DNA of 64,000 bases. Origin: Bradyrhizobium sp. CCBAU 51765 (GTDB lineage Bacteria; Pseudomonadota; Alphaproteobacteria; Rhizobiales; Xanthobacteraceae). Of this stretch, positions 48,903 through 57,988 are shown piece after piece; position 1 is the first letter of the stretch, and every line of letters begins with the position of its first letter. The translations under genes and the position numbers were made by a program. The notes under the pieces were generated by a model, which worked only from the letters and a program-made list of their open reading frames with translations, ran no database searches and was not told the origin of the DNA. The DNA lies in contig NZ_CP030038.1 of NCBI RefSeq assembly GCF_015291725.1, positions 4,391,001 through 4,455,000 of the forward strand. The letters run 5' to 3'.

Positions 48903-50945
48903 ATGTCCAAGCAGTTGAAGCCTAAAGCAAAAGACGACTTTTTCGGCGGCGACGAGCCGAAACCTCGTGCCGCCAAGGCGGCGCCGCGCGGAAGCGGCGG
49001 GGAAGCCGATTACACGGCCGCCGACATCGAGGTGCTCGAAGGGCTCGAACCGGTGCGGCGCCGGCCTGGCATGTATATCGGCGGCACCGACGAGAAGGCG
49101 CTGCATCATCTGTTCGCCGAAGTCATCGACAACTCAATGGACGAGGCGCTCGCCGGGCACGCGACCTTCATCGATGTCGATCTCAGCGCGGACGGGTTCC
49201 TGACCGTGACCGACAACGGCCGCGGCATCCCGGTCGATCCTCATCCAAAATTCCCGAAGAAGTCGGCGCTCGAAGTCATCATGTGCACGCTGCATTCGGG
49301 CGGCAAGTTCGACAGCAAGGTCTACGAGACCTCGGGCGGCCTGCACGGCGTCGGCATCTCCGTGGTGAACGCCCTCTCCTCGCGTCTCGAGGTCGAGGTC
49401 GCGCGCAGCCAGAAACTCTACCGCATGACGTTCGAGCGCGGCCACCCGAAGGGCAAGCTCGAGGACCTCGGCAAGATCAACAACCGCCGCGGCACGCGCG
49501 TGCGCTTCAAGCCCGATACCGATATTTTCGGCGCCAAGGCCGCGTTCAAGCCGCAGCGCCTGTTCAAGATGACGCGTTCGAAAGCGTATCTGTTCGGTGG
49601 CGTCGAGATCCGCTGGAACTGCGCGCCCGAGCTGCTCAAGGGCATCGAGGACGTGCCGGCCGAAGCGACGTTCCACTTCCCCGGCGGCCTGAAGGATTAT
49701 CTCGCCGCGGCGATCCACGCCGACACGCTGGTGCATCCCGACATCTTCTCGGGCAAGTCGGGCCGCAACGGCGCGCATGGCGCCTGCGAATGGGCCGTGG
49801 CCTGGACCGCCGATGCCGACGGATTCCTCTCCTCCTACACCAACACCGTGCCGACGCCGGATGGCGGCACGCACGAATCCGGCCTGCGAAGCGCCCTTTT
49901 GCGCGGCCTGAAGGATCACGCCGAGCGCGTCGGTCAGGGCAAGCGCGCGGCCTCCGTCACCTCGGAAGACGTAATGGTCGGCGCCGCCGTGATGCTGTCG
50001 GTGTTCGTGCGCGAGCCGGAATTTCAGGGCCAGACCAAGGATCGCCTCGCCACTGCGGAGGCGCAGCGCATCGTCGAGCAGGCGATGAAGGATCCGTTCG
50101 ACCATTGGCTGTCGGGCAATCCGAACATGGCCAACCGGCTGCTCGACTTCGTGATCGACCGCGCCGAAGAACGGCTGCGGCGGCGGCAAGAGAAAGAGAC
50201 CGCGCGAAAAACCGCCGGCAAGAAGCTTCGCCTGCCCGGCAAGCTCGCCGACTGCACCGACGCCGGCACCGATGGCTCGGAGCTGTTCATCGTCGAGGGA
50301 GACTCGGCCGGCGGCAGCGCCAAGCAGGCGCGCGACCGCAAGACCCAGGCCGTGCTGCCCCTGCGCGGCAAGATCCTCAACGTCGCTTCCGCCGGCAAGG
50401 ACAAGCTGACGGCGAACGCCCAGCTCGCCGACCTCGTGCAGGCGATCGGCTGCGGAACGCTGGCGCAATACCGCGAGGAGGATCTGCGCTACCAGCGCAT
50501 CATCATCATGACCGACGCCGACGTCGACGGCGCGCACATCGCCTCGCTCCTGATCACCTTCTTCTACCGGCAGATGCCGCGGCTGATCGACGAGGGCCAC
50601 CTCTTCCTCGCCGTGCCGCCGCTCTACAAGCTCACGCACGGCACCAAATCGGTCTATGCCCGCGACGACAAGCACAAGGACGAGCTGATCAAGTCCGCGT
50701 TCAACGCCAACGCCAAGGTCGAGGTGAACCGCTTCAAAGGTCTCGGCGAGATGATGCCGGCGCAGCTCAAGGAGACCACCATGGATCCGAGCAAGCGGAC
50801 GCTGCTCAAGGTGGTCCTGCTCGCCGACGACCGCGACACCACCGCGGATTCCGTGGAGCGCCTGATGGGCACCAAGGCCGAGGCACGCTTCGCCTTCATC
50901 TCGGACAAGGCCGAATTTGCCAGCGAAGAGCTGTTGGACGTCTGA
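48903..50945 (+). CDS. parE: DNA topoisomerase IV subunit B
   Basis: 680 residues. The GHKL ATPase shows EVIDNSMDEALAGHATFIDV, VTDNGRGIPVDPHP, SGGLHGVGISVVNALSS; the transducer follows; TOPRIM motifs are VEGDSAGGSAKQARDRKTQA-VLPLRGKILN and MTDADVDGAHIASLLITFFY. Gyrase B would carry extra residues in these positions; the short length and start fit ParE. It decatenates daughter chromosomes with ParC, not encoded here. An intrinsic terminator follows at 51031. Confidence 0.95.
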   Translation: MSKQLKPKAKDDFFGGDEPKPRAAKAAPRGSGGEADYTAADIEVLEGLEPVRRRPGMYIGGTDEKALHHLFAEVIDNSMDEALAGHATFIDVDLSADGFLTVTDNGRGIPVDPHPKFPKKSALEVIMCTLHSGGKFDSKVYETSGGLHGVGISVVNALSSRLEVEVARSQKLYRMTFERGHPKGKLEDLGKINNRRGTRVRFKPDTDIFGAKAAFKPQRLFKMTRSKAYLFGGVEIRWNCAPELLKGIEDVPAEATFHFPGGLKDYLAAAIHADTLVHPDIFSGKSGRNGAHGACEWAVAWTADADGFLSSYTNTVPTPDGGTHESGLRSALLRGLKDHAERVGQGKRAASVTSEDVMVGAAVMLSVFVREPEFQGQTKDRLATAEAQRIVEQAMKDPFDHWLSGNPNMANRLLDFVIDRAEERLRRRQEKETARKTAGKKLRLPGKLADCTDAGTDGSELFIVEGDSAGGSAKQARDRKTQAVLPLRGKILNVASAGKDKLTANAQLADLVQAIGCGTLAQYREEDLRYQRIIIMTDADVDGAHIASLLITFFYRQMPRLIDEGHLFLAVPPLYKLTHGTKSVYARDDKHKDELIKSAFNANAKVEVNRFKGLGEMMPAQLKETTMDPSKRTLLKVVLLADDRDTTADSVERLMGTKAEARFAFISDKAEFASEELLDV

Positions 50946-51030
50946 GGGATTGGTCCGTGCCGGGCGCGCCAGCTACAACCTCGGTGGCCCGGTGGTGGCG
51001 AAGCACTGCGCCGCCGCTTCTTCGAAAACC

Positions 51031-51056
51031 AGCCCCGGCCTCGGCCGGGGCTTTTT
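51031..51056 (+). terminator. Intrinsic terminator of parE
   Basis: AGCCCCGGCC (51031-51040) pairs with GGCCGGGGCT (51043-51052), followed by TTTTTGCTTTTT. Confidence 0.85.
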
Positions 51057-51227
51057 GCTTTTTGGCTCAAGTCGACCTCGGCGTGGACGACTCGCTTCGC
51101 GCCGGACCAGGCGACTCGGCCATCGACTCAGGAGCTCAAACGCCGAGCCAGGGTTGCCTCCATTTCGAACAAGGCCGGATTTACTAACGACAAGTTACCC
51201 GAAATCGAAGTTTTGTAGACCGAATAA

Positions 51228-51243
51228 CATATTGAAAAATATG
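51228..51243. promoter_or_regulatory. AT-rich palindrome upstream of outer-membrane protein gene
   Basis: CATATTGAAAAATATG, arms CATATT and AATATG, inside a locally AT-rich stretch (51190-51262) that contrasts with the GC-rich surroundings. It lies about 180 bases before the outer-membrane protein start and may be an operator or promoter element. Confidence 0.35.
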
Positions 51244-51419
51244 ACATATTACGAATTTGAGCGACCGCCTTCGAAATACCCCAGCACCGGCGTTTTCCGG
51301 CAACTGTGCCTGCCCGGCAACAGCATTTCGGCGAGAACCGTCTATAGTCCGACCATCAGATGACACGAACTTCAGCGCGCTTGCGCCTGCTACGACAGAC
51401 CAAGGTTGGGGATTTTAAC

Positions 51420-52202
51420 ATGAAGAAGACTCTACTCGCTCTGACCGCGGTTGCGGCGATGACCGGTTCGGCCTCGGCGGCTGACCTTGGCGCCCGTCCC
51501 TACGTGAAGGCCCCGATGCCTGCGCCCGTTGCCAACTGGACCGGCTTCTACGTGTTCGGCGGTGGCGGCGGCGGCCTTTCGAATGCCGACCAGAGCGTTG
51601 TCGACACCGGCACGGGCACCCCGCTGACGATCACCCAGCGCCAGGGCGGTTCGGGCTGGTTCGGCACCGTCGGCGCCGGCTACGACTGGCAGTTCAGCGG
51701 CACCTGGGTCGCTGGTGTGTTCGCCGACGGTCAGTTCGGCAGCATCCGCGCCACCATCCAGGATCCGACCCTCGGCATCACCGGCAACCAGAAGCTGGAA
51801 ACCTCCTGGGCCGCGGGTGTTCGCCTCGGTTGGCTGGTCGCCCCGAACGTTCTCTCCTACGTCAACGGCGGTTACTCGGGCGCTCATTTCGGCCAGACCA
51901 ACTTCACGACGCTGGGCGGCACTCCCGTGGGCGCCCATCTCAGCAGCTACGATCGGCATGGCTGGTTCGTGGGTGGCGGCGTCGAGAACAGCCTGAACAT
52001 CTTCGGCATCACGTCGCCCGGCTGGTTCATGAAGACCGAGTATCGTTCGGCTTTCTACAGTGCCAAGACTCAGGACGAACTGCTCGACGGCAGCAACCTT
52101 CCGGTCGGCAACAGCATCCGCGCCAACAGCTGGAACCAGACGATCTCGACCTCGCTGGTCTATCGCTTCAACTGGACCGGCCCGGTCGTCGCGAAGTACT
52201 GA
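51420..52202 (+). CDS. Outer-membrane beta-barrel protein
   Basis: 260 residues from ATG 51420. Signal peptide MKKTLLALTAVAAMTGSASA, then ADLGARPYVKAPMPAPVANW-TGFYVFGGGGG. Strands with aromatic girdles run throughout (GWFGTVGAGYDWQFSGTWVA). The end is WTGPVVAKY. Same family as the proteins at 4744 and 53600. A strong terminator follows 23 bases later. High-expression codon choice (many ACC, AAC, GGC) suggests an abundant protein. Confidence 0.88.
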   Translation: MKKTLLALTAVAAMTGSASAADLGARPYVKAPMPAPVANWTGFYVFGGGGGGLSNADQSVVDTGTGTPLTITQRQGGSGWFGTVGAGYDWQFSGTWVAGVFADGQFGSIRATIQDPTLGITGNQKLETSWAAGVRLGWLVAPNVLSYVNGGYSGAHFGQTNFTTLGGTPVGAHLSSYDRHGWFVGGGVENSLNIFGITSPGWFMKTEYRSAFYSAKTQDELLDGSNLPVGNSIRANSWNQTISTSLVYRFNWTGPVVAKY

Positions 52203-52510
52203 TCCGATCTCACGATCAAACGTCAAAGCCCCGGCATCGCCGGGGCTTTTTCGTTTTGGGCCGAGCGGCCGAGGCTCGCCTGCAATGACTTGTACGGCGC
52301 GCCGCGCTCCGCTCGCCGACTCCCGGCGCGGCCGATCGCCAAGCCGCGAATTGCCTTTGCAGAGACACGCTTCCTCCCCCACCGGCAGCTTGCGCCGGTG
52401 CCGCCATTGTATCCACACCGAAGCTACGGTTAGTGTGCGCTCAAGCTTTCGCGGCGCGGCGATCCTTCATCGTCGCACCGCTGACAGGAGCGGACCGATG
52501 GGAGGAATCC
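52203..52510. other. Intergenic region after the outer-membrane gene
   Basis: 308 bases. Apart from the terminator I see a GC-rich stretch with no gene, and the ribosome site of the next small gene at its end. Confidence 0.5.
52225..52250 (+). terminator. Intrinsic terminator
   Basis: AAAGCCCCGGC (52225-52235) pairs with GCCGGGGCTTTT (52239-52250), loop ATC, ending in a T tract. Terminates the outer-membrane protein transcript. Confidence 0.88.
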
Positions 52511-52696
52511 ATGCGCAGATTTCTGCTGGTCGCAGGCCTGCTTGCGACTGCCGTTGGGCTGCTCTGGATCGGACAGGGCACGGGCGCCGTTCCGTGGCCG
52601 CGATCGAGCTTCATGGTCAACCAGCTGCAATGGGCCGGCTATGGCGCAGCCCTGGCCGGCTTCGGGCTGGTGCTGATCTGGCAGAGTCATCAATGA
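52511..52696 (+). CDS. Small membrane protein, 61 aa
   Basis: ATG 52511 has GGAGGAAT upstream. MRRFLLVAGLLATAVGLLWI, GQGTGAVPWPRSSFMVNQLQ, WAGYGAALAGFGLVLIWQSHQ: two membrane helices joined by a short periplasmic loop. Proteins with 'GLLWIGQGTG..PWP.SSFMI.Q..W...G' are widespread in Rhizobiales and unnamed. It is 21 bases before an SDR gene and likely co-transcribed with it. Confidence 0.8.
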   Translation: MRRFLLVAGLLATAVGLLWIGQGTGAVPWPRSSFMVNQLQWAGYGAALAGFGLVLIWQSHQ

Positions 52697-52717
52697 GATA
52701 AACCAGGGAATGAAAGC

Positions 52718-53488
52718 ATGACATCCAGCCGGTTCGATCTTCGCGGCAAGGTCGCGATCGTCACGGGAGGCAATGGTGGCATCGGCCTCGGCATGGCGCG
52801 CGGCCTTGCCGACGCCGGCGCTGACATCGCCGTGGTCGGACGCAACGAGGCCAAGTCCGCCGCCGCCGTGTCCGATCTCAGGCAGCGCGGCGTGAAGGCG
52901 ATCGCCGTCGCCACCGACGTGACCGACAAGGCAGCGGTCGCTGCGATGATCGAGCGCGTCATCGGGGAGCTCGGCCGCATCGACGTGCTCATCAACAATG
53001 CCGGCATGAGCATCCGCAAGCCGCCGCACGAGCTCGAGCTCGACGAGTGGAACAAGGTGATCGACACCAACCTCACCAGCGCCTTTGTGTGCTCGAAGCT
53101 GGCCTACCCGGCGCTGAAGGCGTCCGGCAACGGCAAGGTGATCAACATCGGTTCGATGATGTCGATCTTCGGCGCGAGCTTCGCGACGGCCTATGCCGCA
53201 AGCAAGGGCGGCATCGTGCAGTACACCCGCGCCTGCGCCAACGCCTGGGCGCCCGACAACATCCAGGTCAACGCCATCCTGCCGGGCTGGATCGATACCG
53301 ACCTCACCCGCGGCGCGCGGCAGCAGGTGTCGGGGCTGCACGAGCGCGTGCTTGCGCGCACGCCTGCGGGGCGTTGGGGCGACATCGACGACTTCGCCGG
53401 CATCGCCGTGTTCCTCGCCTCGCCCGCGTCGAACTTCGTCACGGGCACAGCGATCCCCGTCGACGGCGGCTTCTCGGTAATGGCCTGA
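52718..53488 (+). CDS. Short-chain dehydrogenase/reductase
   Basis: 256 residues. TGGNGGIGLGMARGLADAGA (cofactor), VVGRNE (basic residue after strand 2: NADP possible), NNAGMSIRKPPHELELDEWN, GSMMSIFGASFATAYAASKG with the Ser-Tyr-Lys set, PGWIDTDLTRGA and GTAIPVDGGFSVM. Similar to gluconate 5-dehydrogenase / 2-deoxygluconate 3-dehydrogenase-type enzymes. Ends at a bidirectional terminator. Confidence 0.9.
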   Translation: MTSSRFDLRGKVAIVTGGNGGIGLGMARGLADAGADIAVVGRNEAKSAAAVSDLRQRGVKAIAVATDVTDKAAVAAMIERVIGELGRIDVLINNAGMSIRKPPHELELDEWNKVIDTNLTSAFVCSKLAYPALKASGNGKVINIGSMMSIFGASFATAYAASKGGIVQYTRACANAWAPDNIQVNAILPGWIDTDLTRGARQQVSGLHERVLARTPAGRWGDIDDFAGIAVFLASPASNFVTGTAIPVDGGFSVMA

Positions 53489-53524
53489 GGCCGGGCGCGC
53501 CCGCAATCGAACGACGCAAAAAAG

Positions 53525-53550
53525 AAGCCCCGGACCAGGCCGGGGCTTTT
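53525..53550. terminator. Bidirectional intrinsic terminator
   Basis: AAGCCCCGG (53525-53533) pairs with CCGGGGCTT (53540-53548), with a T tract on the plus side and an A-rich side (CAAAAAAGAAG) that gives Ts on the minus strand. It stands between two convergent genes and serves both. Confidence 0.85.
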
Positions 53551-53599
53551 GAAATCTGCAGTGCTTTTCTTGATCGTTGGTCGCGTTGCGTCGACGTGC

Positions 53600-54367
53600 T
53601 CAGTAGCGGCCGATGGTCGGCGCGTCGAACTTGTAGCTCGCGCGCACGACGGCCCATTGGATATCGCGCGGCTTGGCGTCGAAGGTGTAGTTACCCGAGG
53701 TGCCGCCGAGCTGATAGGTCTGGCTGCCAAAGGCAGCATAGTTGTATTCGAGGCCGACGATCCAGTTGCGGGTGACGCCATATTCCCAGCCCGCGCCGAC
53801 GGTCCAGCCGTTGGCCCAGTGGGTCTGTTCGCCCGACCCCGTCGCCACACCGGCGGTGTCGGTCACCGAGAGACGGTTGTTCACGCCGGCATAGCCGCCC
53901 TTGAAGTAGAACAGGTTGTTCTGCACGGCGAAGCCGGCGCGACCGACGACGGTCGCGAGCACGTTGGCGCGCCAGGAGAACACGTCGTCCGCGGCGCCAA
54001 ACACGTTGTTGACGACCGTGCCCTTGTTGTCGAGGCCGGAGATCGTCCCTTCAATGCCGAACACGTAGTTGTTGGCCTGCCAGTTGTAGCCGATCTGGGC
54101 GCCGCCCATGATGCCCGAGTTGCGCTGACGGAAGCCATCACCCGGCGAAAGATCGCCGAACGGCGCGCCGGTCCCGTTGTTGGTGAACTGCTCGTTGGTC
54201 CAGGCGCCACCGATATGGCCGCCGACATAGAAGCCGGTCCAGTTGAACAGCGGCTCGACATAGGCGGGCGCCTTCGTGTAGCGCGCACCGAGGTCGGCGG
54301 CGGAAGCCGCGCCGGTCGAAACCAGAGCCGTCGTGCAGGCGAAGGCGGCAATCAATTTATTACGCAT
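53600..54367 (-). CDS. Outer-membrane beta-barrel protein
   Basis: 255 residues. Signal peptide MRNKLIAAFACTTALVSTGA-ASA; mature ADLGARYTKAPAYVEPLFNW-TGFYVGGHIGGAW. A strong match to the Omp25/Omp31 small-barrel group, ending SYKFDAPTIGRY. Same family as 51420 and 4744, with an Asn/Gly-rich surface loop (NNVFGAADDVFSWRANVLAT). Confidence 0.88.
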   Translation of the reverse strand: MRNKLIAAFACTTALVSTGAASAADLGARYTKAPAYVEPLFNWTGFYVGGHIGGAWTNEQFTNNGTGAPFGDLSPGDGFRQRNSGIMGGAQIGYNWQANNYVFGIEGTISGLDNKGTVVNNVFGAADDVFSWRANVLATVVGRAGFAVQNNLFYFKGGYAGVNNRLSVTDTAGVATGSGEQTHWANGWTVGAGWEYGVTRNWIVGLEYNYAAFGSQTYQLGGTSGNYTFDAKPRDIQWAVVRASYKFDAPTIGRY

Positions 54368-54544
54368 GGTACACCCCGTGTCCTTTGATGGCGCACGGTC
54401 ACACGCAGGTCTTACTCAAATTTGAATCAAGAAAGTTAAGACGCCGGATTGGCGCGCAGCGCGCCTTCAATCCGTTGGCGCTGTTGCTCGCGCGCAACGC
54501 TTGGCGCGCGATTTAACGCGGCATTATCCTTAGCGGCTCCTGCG

Positions 54545-55792
54545 TTACGGTGCCGGCGCGGCCCTCGAATGCACGTGCTCCGGCCGCACGCCGAGCGCAA
54601 GCAGGCGCGCCGGAATGCCCTGTAGCCACGGCAACGCGGTGACGAGGCGCACGACCAGCGGGACTTTGAGCGGCCGATCGCCGCCCTGCAAGGCGCCGCT
54701 GATGATGTTGTTCTGCACGATCACCTGCATGCGCTGCGTCATCTTCACCGGAAATTCGCGTCGGCGCCGCACGGCATCAAGCTCGTCCTCGGTCGGGCAG
54801 CCGCGCTGAAGCTTGTCCGCCAGCAGATTGGCGGTCGCGACCGCGTCCTGCACGGCGAGATTGACGCCGACGCCGCCGACCGGCGACATCGCATGCGCGG
54901 CGTCGCCGATGCACAGCAGGCCCGGCTGCGTCCAGCGCTTGAGGCGGTTGATTGCGACCGTGAGCAGCTTGATATCGTCAAAGCTCTTCACATCAGTGAT
55001 GCCGGATCGAAGGATCGGCGCCATGCGCACGACGTCGTCGAGCAACGCCTGCAATCCCCTCGCCTTCACCGCCTCGTATTGTCCCTTGGCGATGACATAG
55101 GCGCATTGCCAATAGTCGCCGCGGTCGAAGGTGATCATCATCTTGCCGGGCTCGACCCGCGCGAACACGTTCTCGGTCTCGTCTGGTCTGCGGCCGGCGC
55201 GGAACCAGAGCACGTCCATCGGCGCGCCGATCTCCTCGACCTCGAGGCCGGCGCGCTCGCGCACGGTCGAATGCCGGCCGTCGCAGGCAATGGTGAGATC
55301 GGCCTCGATGTCGATGATGCCGTCAGGCGTCTTCGCCCGCACGCCGGCGACCGTCTCGCCGCGGCGGATCAGATCGACCGCCTCCGTGCTCATCATCACC
55401 TTGAGCGAGGCAAAGCGCTGCCCGGCCTCGCGCAGGAAGTTCAGGAAATCCCATTGCGGCATGAAGGCGATGAAGGGGTATTTGGTGTGGAGCCGGCTGA
55501 GATCGGCGATGCGCACCGGTGTGCCGCCGAACAAGCCGTCCATCTTCTGCAAGCGCTGATGCGGCAGCTTCAGGAAGCCGTCGATCAGGCCGAGCTCGTC
55601 CATCACCTGAAGCGTCGAGGGATGCACGGTGTCGCCGCGGAAGTCGCGGAAGAAATCCGCATGCTTCTCCAGCACCACCACGTCGATCCCGGCCCGCCCC
55701 AGCAGATAGCCGAGCATCATGCCCGCCGGCCCGCCGCCGACGACGCAGCAGCGGACCTTCATGGTCTGGTTTGGTGGTTGGTCGGACGTCAT
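54545..55792 (-). CDS. FAD-dependent monooxygenase (FAD_binding_3)
   Basis: 415 residues of the p-hydroxybenzoate hydroxylase fold. FAD motifs: CVVGGGPAGMMLGYLLGRAG (GxGxxG), the DG motif IACDGRHSTVRERAG, and the GD motif LCIGDAAHAMSPVGGVGVNL. RGDTVHPSTLQVMDELGL is typical of the group. It is NAD(P)H-dependent and hydroxylates aromatic or polyketide-like substrates, not predictable here. The internal Met at 55762 is an alternative start. Confidence 0.9.
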   Translation of the reverse strand: MTSDQPPNQTMKVRCCVVGGGPAGMMLGYLLGRAGIDVVVLEKHADFFRDFRGDTVHPSTLQVMDELGLIDGFLKLPHQRLQKMDGLFGGTPVRIADLSRLHTKYPFIAFMPQWDFLNFLREAGQRFASLKVMMSTEAVDLIRRGETVAGVRAKTPDGIIDIEADLTIACDGRHSTVRERAGLEVEEIGAPMDVLWFRAGRRPDETENVFARVEPGKMMITFDRGDYWQCAYVIAKGQYEAVKARGLQALLDDVVRMAPILRSGITDVKSFDDIKLLTVAINRLKRWTQPGLLCIGDAAHAMSPVGGVGVNLAVQDAVATANLLADKLQRGCPTEDELDAVRRRREFPVKMTQRMQVIVQNNIISGALQGGDRPLKVPLVVRLVTALPWLQGIPARLLALGVRPEHVHSRAAPAP

Positions 55793-56021
55793 TGCCGCCG
55801 CGATTCAAGTATCGATCCAGATACGCCTGACGATACTAGCGCGATTCAGGCCAAAGTCTCAATTTGCAGGCGAGAGCGCACCGAGGCCAGTTTGCAGCAG
55901 CAAACTGCTGGTGCCGGTGCCAGGATTGAATTCTCGGATCATTGATGGTCCTTCCTGGTTTGACAGACAATCCAAGCGACCAATGAGTCGTTCTTTTCGT
56001 GGGGATCGACGTTCGCTTGCC

Positions 56022-56237
56022 TCAGGGCTTCGGCGACTTCCGTTCCCATGGACGCTTGCCGTCGGCGTCGCGATCCCAGGGGCGAGTGATCGGAGCGACC
56101 CTCTCAGCCTCGGCGGCCTTCGCACGTTCCGCTTGAACGCGTTCGCGGTCGGTGAGCGGCGGCGCCGTGGGAACAGGCGTCGTTTGGGCCAGAACCGGAA
56201 GCGTCGTAAGGAGCACGACGGTAATGAATTTTGTCAT
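56022..56237 (-). CDS. Small secreted protein, 71 aa
   Basis: ATG 56237. Signal peptide MTKFITVVLLTTLPVLA then QTTPVPTAPPLTDRERVQAE-RAKAAEAERVAPITRPWDRD. The mature part is a Pro-rich segment, a charged helix and RPWDRDADGKRPWERKSP, in which RPWDRD/RPWERK repeats. Rhizobial families of such proteins exist; function unknown. Same strand as the caspase gene, 95 bases from it. Confidence 0.65.
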   Translation of the reverse strand: MTKFITVVLLTTLPVLAQTTPVPTAPPLTDRERVQAERAKAAEAERVAPITRPWDRDADGKRPWERKSPKP

Positions 56238-56331
56238 CCCCGGCTCTAGCACTTTCACCTTGGCCTGTCCCGATTTAAGTTCGTCCACTCCGTCAGGTGA
56301 TCCCGTCACAGTCCGCCTGCCGAACAGCGCA

Positions 56332-57846
56332 TCAATGATTGCTGCGGTTCGCGCTGCGAAAACTCTTGATCTCCGAGACGCTGCCGTCCCGGTAGGTCAG
56401 TTCCACCGAGACGGACTGCGTGCTTGGCGCGAGCTTCATGTAGAGCGGCATGCCGGCGGTGACCGCGCTGGGATCGCGCATGTCGCAAGGCGGCATCTTC
56501 AGCACCTGGTTGGGCACGGCGGTGTCGATGCCGATGCGCACCTCACGGATGGCGCAGCGGTAGGACACGAGATGCGTGTAGTAGACCAGGAGCCCGTTGA
56601 ACTCGCGGAACGACAGCCAGCTCGTCGAGGTCATGTCGAGGATCTTGCGCTGGTCGCGGATCAAAGCGGCCTCGGGATCGAACCTGATCGGGAACGGTCC
56701 CTGCATCTCGCCGGACTGATCGACATAGCGGACCTCGATGGTGCCGGCCTGCGCATCAGGCGGCAGTTCGATCGACGGGTTCGGCATCCGCTTGCGCGTG
56801 CGCGGATCGAGCGTGTCGATGAATCCGGTCTCGCGGAAATCGCTCTTGCCGGCCATGCGCCAGGAAATGCCGAGCGTCGGATCGGCGAAGGAGAACGTAA
56901 CGCTCCAACCGCCGTTGTGCCGCGAGAAGCTCGCGATCGGCGCGTTGAGGGTCTCCTCCTTGGGCATCTGCGGCACGGATACCGGCGGCAGCGCCGCGAG
57001 CTTCTGCTGCGGCGGGTCGTCGGACCGCGCGACGGCATCCTTGGCGAGGCCGCTGAGGAAGACGTCGTCGACCATCTGGTCGAAATAAACCGGCACCTGC
57101 CTGTGCTTGACCGTGTCGGCCATCTCGCTGACGGCACGGCGCGTGCGTTGCGCCACCTGTACCAGGTTCTCGCCAGGCTTGAGCAGCTCCTTGGCGAAGG
57201 TGCGCGTGAACACCGAATTGGGATTGGCGTCGTCGTTGGACAGGCGATCGAGCGCGGTCTGGCGGGGCCCCGCCGAGAACACCGAAAACACGCCCTCGGG
57301 CAGCTGCGTCATCGGCGCGAGCCCGCCGCCGCCGGCGACCGCGCGCGTGCCCTTGCGCTCGAACGGGTTGTTGCGGCAGGCGTCGAACACCAGGATCGAG
57401 GTCCGCGCCTTCTTGTTCTGAAGGCGCTCGACGATGCGGTCGGCCAGGATCGAGGCGTCGCGCACCAGCTCTTCCTGGCCTTCCGTCGCCGCCGGCACGT
57501 CGGTCGGCAGCAGATAGTTCTGGCCGGCGATCTCGAAACCGTGGCCGGCGTAGAAAAAGAACGCCGTGTCGCCGGGCTCGATTGCCTTGTCGAAGGCGAG
57601 CAGCGTCTCCGAGAATTGCTGCCGGCTCTGGTTCTCGGCGACCATCACCGAGAAGCCGAGCTGCTTCAGCGTGTCGCCCATGGTGCGGGCGTCGTTGACG
57701 GCCTTGAGCAGCTTCGGGACGTTCTTGTAATCATTGTTGCCGACGACGAGCGCGATGCGCTTCTCGGCATGGGCAGGCGCTGCGAAGCCGCTCAGGCTTG
57801 CCGCAAGACCAAGGGCCGCCAGAATTCCGAAAAGCCGACGCGTCAT
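56332..57846 (-). CDS. Exported caspase-like peptidase (C14)
   Basis: 504 residues. Signal peptide MTRRLFGILAALGLAASLSG-FAAPAHA. The caspase p20 domain begins KRIALVVGNNDYKNVPKLLK; the catalytic dyad is H102 in YAGHGFEI and C157 in VFDACRNNPF. The p10-like region follows to about 260 (FSAGPRQTALD...FTRTFAKELLK). The C-terminal ~240 residues are beta-rich with no recognised family. Bacterial orthocaspases cut after Arg/Lys; their roles are little known. The presence of a Sec signal means a periplasmic site. Confidence 0.88.
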   Translation of the reverse strand: MTRRLFGILAALGLAASLSGFAAPAHAEKRIALVVGNNDYKNVPKLLKAVNDARTMGDTLKQLGFSVMVAENQSRQQFSETLLAFDKAIEPGDTAFFFYAGHGFEIAGQNYLLPTDVPAATEGQEELVRDASILADRIVERLQNKKARTSILVFDACRNNPFERKGTRAVAGGGGLAPMTQLPEGVFSVFSAGPRQTALDRLSNDDANPNSVFTRTFAKELLKPGENLVQVAQRTRRAVSEMADTVKHRQVPVYFDQMVDDVFLSGLAKDAVARSDDPPQQKLAALPPVSVPQMPKEETLNAPIASFSRHNGGWSVTFSFADPTLGISWRMAGKSDFRETGFIDTLDPRTRKRMPNPSIELPPDAQAGTIEVRYVDQSGEMQGPFPIRFDPEAALIRDQRKILDMTSTSWLSFREFNGLLVYYTHLVSYRCAIREVRIGIDTAVPNQVLKMPPCDMRDPSAVTAGMPLYMKLAPSTQSVSVELTYRDGSVSEIKSFRSANRSNH

Positions 57847-57988
57847 CGCAAAATTTCCCTGCAGAACGGCCCTACGCCGGTTCCTTCGAACAGCAATTCA
57901 CGGGATCCCCTGCCGCTGTGTGATAGTCGGCCCAGAGGCAACGACGGTTCAAGGGCCCCGATTCCTCGATCTGCTATGGCAGATTGCG

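Noticed and set aside
49283..51187. 634-codon open frame in another frame over parE
   Set aside because: Arg/Ala-rich shadow; parE carries every expected motif in its own frame.
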